64,000 nt of DNA, from contig NZ_AWNH01000112.1 of assembly GCF_000482245.1 (NCBI RefSeq), positions 1 through 64,000 on the forward strand, read 5' to 3'. This stretch comes from Leptolyngbya sp. Heron Island J. GTDB lineage: Bacteria; Cyanobacteriota; Cyanobacteriia; Phormidesmidales; Phormidesmidaceae. The position numbers and the translations under genes are program-made. This document shows, piece after piece, positions 59,847 to 64,000 of this stretch. How positions within the stretch are numbered: position 1 is the first letter of the stretch; each line of letters opens with the position of its first letter. The notes under the pieces are model-generated. The model was not told the DNA's origin, did not search any database, and was given only the letters and a program-made list of their open reading frames with translations.

Positions 59847-61994
59847 ATGGCGGATACATACATTGGACAATCTATGCCCGGTGATAACGGCGAACTGAAT
59901 CCTAGAACCTATATCCCCGATTTGCCGTCTTCAGCCGGGGTGCATCAAGACCATTTTATTGTGTGCGGTCTGGGCAGCTTAGGTCAGCAGATTATTCTCA
60001 ATTTAACGAAGTTTAGTTTTGATTCGTTTGAGGTGCAAATTGCTGGCATTGATCGACATCCGATCAATGAATGGGAGGTAGAAGACCTGCCCAGTATGCT
60101 CAATCAATCCCCCATCATTGGCGACTGTCGTCGTGACCATATTCTGCAACAGGCGGGTCTTGAGAAGTGTCGAGCGGTACTGATTGTTACCAGTGATGAA
60201 AGTATCAATGTGCAAACAGCGATCGCAGTACGGCGGCTAAACCCGAAGGTACACCTTGTCGTGCGGTCGTCTCGTCAAGGCTTAAATCAGTTACTCAGTC
60301 GGCAGCTGGGTCGATTTGTGGCCTTGGATGCCAACGAGCTACCTGCCATGACCTTTGCCCTGGCAGGTCTGGAGGATAATACCCTGAGTGTCTTCAATAT
60401 CGGCACGTTTCAGTTTCGGGTGGTCGAACGACAGATTACTGCCAGAGATCCTCAATATTGCAATATGCCGGTGCATCGTCTGCACCGACAGCAGATGCGG
60501 CTGCTCAATCTCAAACCCTTTAGCAACCCTCATCAGCCCATCGGCTGGGCCACCACGGCCTCATCTATGTTTCACCGCTGGCAGCCCCATGTGCGGGTGC
60601 AGGCTGGGGATACGGTGGCCTACGTGGAGGTGCAAACCCTCACCCCCAGTCAGATTGAGCATCTACCTAAACGCTCCGATCCCTGGTATAAACTCCGTCA
60701 GGGAATTCGGGATGTGCTGGATGGTGAATGGCGGCGGCGGCTGTGGACCTTTTGGCGCAGTGCTGATCAGCAGTCGTTACGGCGCATGATTGCGATCGCG
60801 TTTTCTACCGGCTTTGTGCTTTGGATTACCGGCACCATTCTGCTGTATCTAAATATCCCTACCATCAGCTTTACTAAAGCGATTGTGCTAGGGGCCATTC
60901 TTATCCTTGGCGGCTATGGTGATGTTTTTGGTGGTTTTGAAGACAGTGGTGCCCAAGGCTGGGTGCTAATTGCCTGTTTGATTATTGCGATTACCAGTCT
61001 GCTGATGGTGATTGGTGTCCTGGGTCTGCTGGCGGACCAGCTCCTCAGCTCACGATTTGAATTTTTGCAGCGGCGGCCCAAAGTACCTAAAAAAGACCAT
61101 GTCATCGTGGTGGGTCTGGGGCGAGTGGGCAAACGCGTTACCCGGATTTTGCACGACCTGCGGCAGCCACTAGTGGCCATTACCCATCATTTAGACAGTC
61201 CGGCCCTGCGTAACCAAATTCCCCTGTTAGAAGGCCCGATGTTGCAGCAGCTACAAGAGGCCAATCTCTCCACGGCGCGTAGTGTCATTGCCGTCACCGA
61301 CGATCCAGTGCTCAACTTAGAGGTGGCGCTGCTGGCCGCAGAAGCATTGGCCAGTGAAAATCGTCCGTTTACCCCAGTAATTCGTACACTGAGTCAACTC
61401 TTTAGTGACAATATCAAATCCTTTTTGCCCCAGGCCCGTTCGTTTTCAGTCTATGCTCTATCCGCAGAAGCCTTTGCCGGGGCTGCCTTTGGCGAAAATA
61501 TTTTAGGGCTCTTTCGACTCAATCATCAGACGATTCTGATTACGGAATACACCATTGAATATGGCGACACCTTAAACAATAAACCCCTGGCAGAAATTGC
61601 CTATGGCTATGGTGTGGTTCCCATTCTGTTGCGTCAGTCTCAGCCTAACCGCCAATATCAAGACTATCCCATGCCGTCGGATGACCTGCGGGTTCATCTC
61701 AGGGACAAACTGTATGTCCTTTCGTCGATCAATGGATTGCGCCGTATTGAACGAGGAGAAATGACCTCGCCACGTCAGTGGCTGTTGGAGGTCGATCCTC
61801 CCCTCAATCCCAATATGCTTGCGGAAGCCTGTACACTCTTAGCCAAGCTATCCAATGTAGAACTAAAACGCTGCCACCAGCTGATGGCAACCCTGCCCAA
61901 CACCTTGCAACTGGCCCTCTATGACTACCAAGCTTATCGCCTGATGCAAGAGCTACAACGCTGTGTGCCGATCCGTCTATCGCCCCTCCGTTAG
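59847..61994 (+). CDS. Two-domain TrkA-N potassium channel/regulator protein
   Basis: 715 residues from ATG 59847 (MADTYIGQSMPGDNG); a TTG eight codons upstream is less likely. A first NAD-binding RCK domain (FIVCGLGSLGQQIILNLTKF, VLIVTSDESINVQTAIAVRR) is followed by a central membrane part (MIAIAFSTGFVLWITGTILL, AIVLGAILILGGYGDVFGGF, GWVLIACLIIAITSLLMVIG). A second RCK domain follows (HVIVVGLGRVGKRVTRILHD) and a TrkA-C-like end. Topology is that of GsuK/CASTOR-like or Pochtli-type channels with an atypical pore: the K+ filter TVGYG is replaced by ILGGYGDVFGG. Confidence 0.78.
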   Translation: MADTYIGQSMPGDNGELNPRTYIPDLPSSAGVHQDHFIVCGLGSLGQQIILNLTKFSFDSFEVQIAGIDRHPINEWEVEDLPSMLNQSPIIGDCRRDHILQQAGLEKCRAVLIVTSDESINVQTAIAVRRLNPKVHLVVRSSRQGLNQLLSRQLGRFVALDANELPAMTFALAGLEDNTLSVFNIGTFQFRVVERQITARDPQYCNMPVHRLHRQQMRLLNLKPFSNPHQPIGWATTASSMFHRWQPHVRVQAGDTVAYVEVQTLTPSQIEHLPKRSDPWYKLRQGIRDVLDGEWRRRLWTFWRSADQQSLRRMIAIAFSTGFVLWITGTILLYLNIPTISFTKAIVLGAILILGGYGDVFGGFEDSGAQGWVLIACLIIAITSLLMVIGVLGLLADQLLSSRFEFLQRRPKVPKKDHVIVVGLGRVGKRVTRILHDLRQPLVAITHHLDSPALRNQIPLLEGPMLQQLQEANLSTARSVIAVTDDPVLNLEVALLAAEALASENRPFTPVIRTLSQLFSDNIKSFLPQARSFSVYALSAEAFAGAAFGENILGLFRLNHQTILITEYTIEYGDTLNNKPLAEIAYGYGVVPILLRQSQPNRQYQDYPMPSDDLRVHLRDKLYVLSSINGLRRIERGEMTSPRQWLLEVDPPLNPNMLAEACTLLAKLSNVELKRCHQLMATLPNTLQLALYDYQAYRLMQELQRCVPIRLSPLR

Positions 61995-62044
61995 GACTCT
62001 CTCTGATAGAGACAGCCATCCACCTATGTCCCAGCCTGACGGCA

Positions 62045-64000
62045 CTACAACACCTTGCTACAGTAGGTTTGAATCTCTTCAGCAGTCTGATCGTGAGTTT
62101 GCAAATAGTTCTCTAACCACTCGCAGCTTTGGTTTAATAACCGCTCCAACAACTGGGTCTGACCGCCGCTAATATCTAAATCCAAATCCCATAACAACAA
62201 TCGATCATCTTCTCCCACAGTGGCGATCAGCTTTTTATCTCGGCTCATGGTGAGATTTGTTACCCGATCTTGATGACCTCGCAGGGTGGTCAACAGATTT
62301 CCAGTTGATGCCGACCACAGCTTTACTGTATGGTCATAGCTGCCGGTGGCAATCAAGTCATCCCCATGGCTAAATCGAATCGATACCACACCGTCCTGAT
62401 GACCCTCTAAAGTTTTAAGCAATTTCCCCTCCGCGCTCCAAAGCTTAGCGGTACCATCGGCACTGGCTGTGGCCAGGGTGTTACCATCAGCACTGTAAAC
62501 AACGTCGTGCACCCATCCTTGATGGCCTTCTAATTTCTGGGGTGATTGTCCTTCTAAATTATCCCTGGCAACAATTTTATTGTCGGGGTCGTACATGATT
62601 TGGTAGACCTCTCCCTGCTGTTGGGCTGCTGCCGTTGCCAGCTTCCCGTCCAGGTTCCACAGGCTTACAAAGTGTTCCCAACCAGACGTAGCGAGGGTCT
62701 TGCCATCAAGACTAAAGGAGAGGCTCAATACATCCTTGGGTAAATCTACAATTTTGGTGAGCAAGGTACCGTCTCGTCGCCAGATGCGAACGGTGCGATC
62801 GGCAGCTCCCGTTGCAATCAGCTGACCATCGGTACTAAAGGCCACAGCGTAGACCGGTCCTTTGTGATCTGCCAAGGTGGTCACTAACTTACCGGTACGA
62901 TCCCACAGTTTTACCGTATAGTCCGAACTTGCTGATGCCAGTATCTCTCCATCTGGGCTATAGCTCAAATTCCAGATCACCGAGTCGTGACCAGGCAATA
63001 CCTTTAAGGATTTCCCGTCTCGATCCCACAAGCGAATCTTGTTATCAGCGCCCGCAGATGCAATCACCTGATCATCGGGAGAAAAAACAACGCTATAAAC
63101 ATTGGCCTGGTGGTCCCTGAGGGAGGTAATCAGCGGGCGGTCTAGCTCCCAAAGACGGATAGTGCGATCGCCACCAGCCGAAATCAGCAAGCCCTCTTGG
63201 TTGAAATGCACCCGATGGATCTGGGCGCTGTGGCCAAAGACAGTGGAAATAGGTTCTCCGGCTAAGGTCCAGGTTCTGACCGTTTTATCCCAGCTGCCAG
63301 AAGCCAAAAACTGACCGTCTGGGCTAAAGCTCACATCGTATACCAATGCATTATGGCCGCGAATGTCTCGAATAAACTGTCCCTTTGTATTCCAGAGACG
63401 AATGGTTTCATCCCAACTAGCTGATGCCACCATGGAACTATCGGGACTAAAGGCCAGCCCCTTGACCTGGGCATTGTGCCCCCGCAACGTGTGTAACAGT
63501 TTGCCATCAGGAGTATACAGGCGAATGGTGCGGTCATCGGCTCCTGAAGCTAACATCTTGCCATCAGGGCTAAATTCCACTGTACGCACAGCGGCAATGT
63601 GGGGAGTCAATGTCTTGATGGGAGTCCCATTTTGCTGCCATAGCCGCACAGTCTTATCTTCACTGGCTGATGCTAGTTTTTGCCCATCTGGTGCAAATGC
63701 CAAGGATGTTACTGGGCCTGTATGGCCTGCCAGGGTGGTTAGCAGGTTTTGCTGTTCTCCCAATTGCCAAATTTGAATCTGGCTATTTTCTAGCCCAATG
63801 GCCAAGCGCTTACCATTCGGGCTAAAGGCCACGCTGAGCACCTGAGTATCCTCAACTTGCAAAGAAGCTATTGAGGTCCCGTCTACGCTCCAAATGCGAG
63901 CGGTGCCATCGGCACTGGCCGAGGCAATCATCTGACCATCGGTGCTAACAGCAGTGTCCCAAATGATGCCCTCATGGCCATTTAAATGGTTGCGCTCGCG
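62045..64000 (-). CDS. WD40-repeat protein, N-terminus outside the window
   Basis: At least 652 residues. The frame is open through the right edge of the window (RERNHLNGHEGIIWDTAVST), so the methionine at 63931 is not the true start. About 14 WD40 blades are visible, each with GH at its start and a W-type ending such as VRLWQ, IRLWN, VRTWT, IRLWD and VKLWD, forming one or two propellers. The C-terminal LLERLLNQSCEWLENYLQTH, with a Cys-Trp-Leu and Tyr-Leu pattern, is the tail typical of cyanobacterial STAND-NTPase/WD40 proteins. The effector and NTPase part would lie to the right. Confidence 0.85.
   Translation of the reverse strand, partial: RERNHLNGHEGIIWDTAVSTDGQMIASASADGTARIWSVDGTSIASLQVEDTQVLSVAFSPNGKRLAIGLENSQIQIWQLGEQQNLLTTLAGHTGPVTSLAFAPDGQKLASASEDKTVRLWQQNGTPIKTLTPHIAAVRTVEFSPDGKMLASGADDRTIRLYTPDGKLLHTLRGHNAQVKGLAFSPDSSMVASASWDETIRLWNTKGQFIRDIRGHNALVYDVSFSPDGQFLASGSWDKTVRTWTLAGEPISTVFGHSAQIHRVHFNQEGLLISAGGDRTIRLWELDRPLITSLRDHQANVYSVVFSPDDQVIASAGADNKIRLWDRDGKSLKVLPGHDSVIWNLSYSPDGEILASASSDYTVKLWDRTGKLVTTLADHKGPVYAVAFSTDGQLIATGAADRTVRIWRRDGTLLTKIVDLPKDVLSLSFSLDGKTLATSGWEHFVSLWNLDGKLATAAAQQQGEVYQIMYDPDNKIVARDNLEGQSPQKLEGHQGWVHDVVYSADGNTLATASADGTAKLWSAEGKLLKTLEGHQDGVVSIRFSHGDDLIATGSYDHTVKLWSASTGNLLTTLRGHQDRVTNLTMSRDKKLIATVGEDDRLLLWDLDLDISGGQTQLLERLLNQSCEWLENYLQTHDQTAEEIQTYCSKVL

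Overview
This is cyanobacterial chromosomal DNA. It carries a phycocyanin rod operon (cpcB, cpcA, two rod linkers, cpcD), a bilin reductase gene (pcyA), vipp1, many copies of the HIP1-type octamer gcgatcgc, and NtcA-type promoters. Base composition is fairly balanced. Nothing points to a plasmid: gatB, proA, mazG, tRNA-Val and vipp1 are housekeeping genes. The phycobilin lyases cpcE/cpcF and the rod-core linker cpcG are not in the window.

Layout. 1-2031 is a small mobile-element scar: an IS3-family element next to remnants of a tyrosine integrase and an IS701-type transposase. 2312-15013 is ordinary chromosome: a GH15/phosphorylase-kinase-like protein, gatB, small conserved proteins, a receiver protein, an aminotransferase, vipp1, a secreted Asp-box propeller and a cupin. 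It also holds a candidate small RNA near 7.3 kb. 15424-24635 is a light-harvesting locus: a CBS-GAF-PAS histidine kinase, a CheY-like receiver and a REC-OmpR-HPt-REC regulator in the order and architecture of RcaE-RcaF-RcaC, followed by pcyA and cpcBACCD. Both pcyA and cpcB are preceded by a direct repeat resembling the RcaC L box. This looks like a compact chromatic-acclimation-type module. 24758-35880 holds envelope and regulatory genes: a DUF2330-ankyrin protein, an M23 peptidase, a MATE pump, an SDR with a LysR regulator, and a TetR regulator divergent from a retinol-saturase/CrtISO-like enzyme across a large operator. It also holds an unannotated 59-residue double-glycine-leader peptide with a duplicated core.

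35963-53848 is the most striking part, a nitrogen-scavenging island. A complete or nearly complete Nit1C-type cluster (Sll0783-like protein, nitrilase, radical SAM, GNAT, AIR-synthase-like, divergent flavoprotein) is the first half. This gene set is linked in the literature to cyanide/nitrile nitrogen use and to nitrogen starvation in Synechocystis. A cyanate operon (substrate-binding protein, permease, ATPase, cyanase CynS) is the second half. Between them lie two TetR/NTF2/OsmC/acyl-CoA-dehydrogenase-like units, a second substrate-binding paralogue and a histidine kinase/AraC-type response regulator pair. Three promoters here have the full NtcA-activated layout GTA-N8-TAC, 22 bases, TAN3T: the two divergent Nit1 promoters and the cyn promoter. 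A fourth GTA-N8-TAC precedes the other binding-protein gene. Both binding proteins have a conserved Cys/His N-terminal domain of about 135 residues in front of an internal Tat signal, a topology I do not recognise.

54192-64000 returns to ordinary genes: a rhomboid protease, small membrane proteins, two identical tRNA-Val genes, mazG, proA, a two-domain TrkA-type channel, and a WD40 protein that runs off the right edge.
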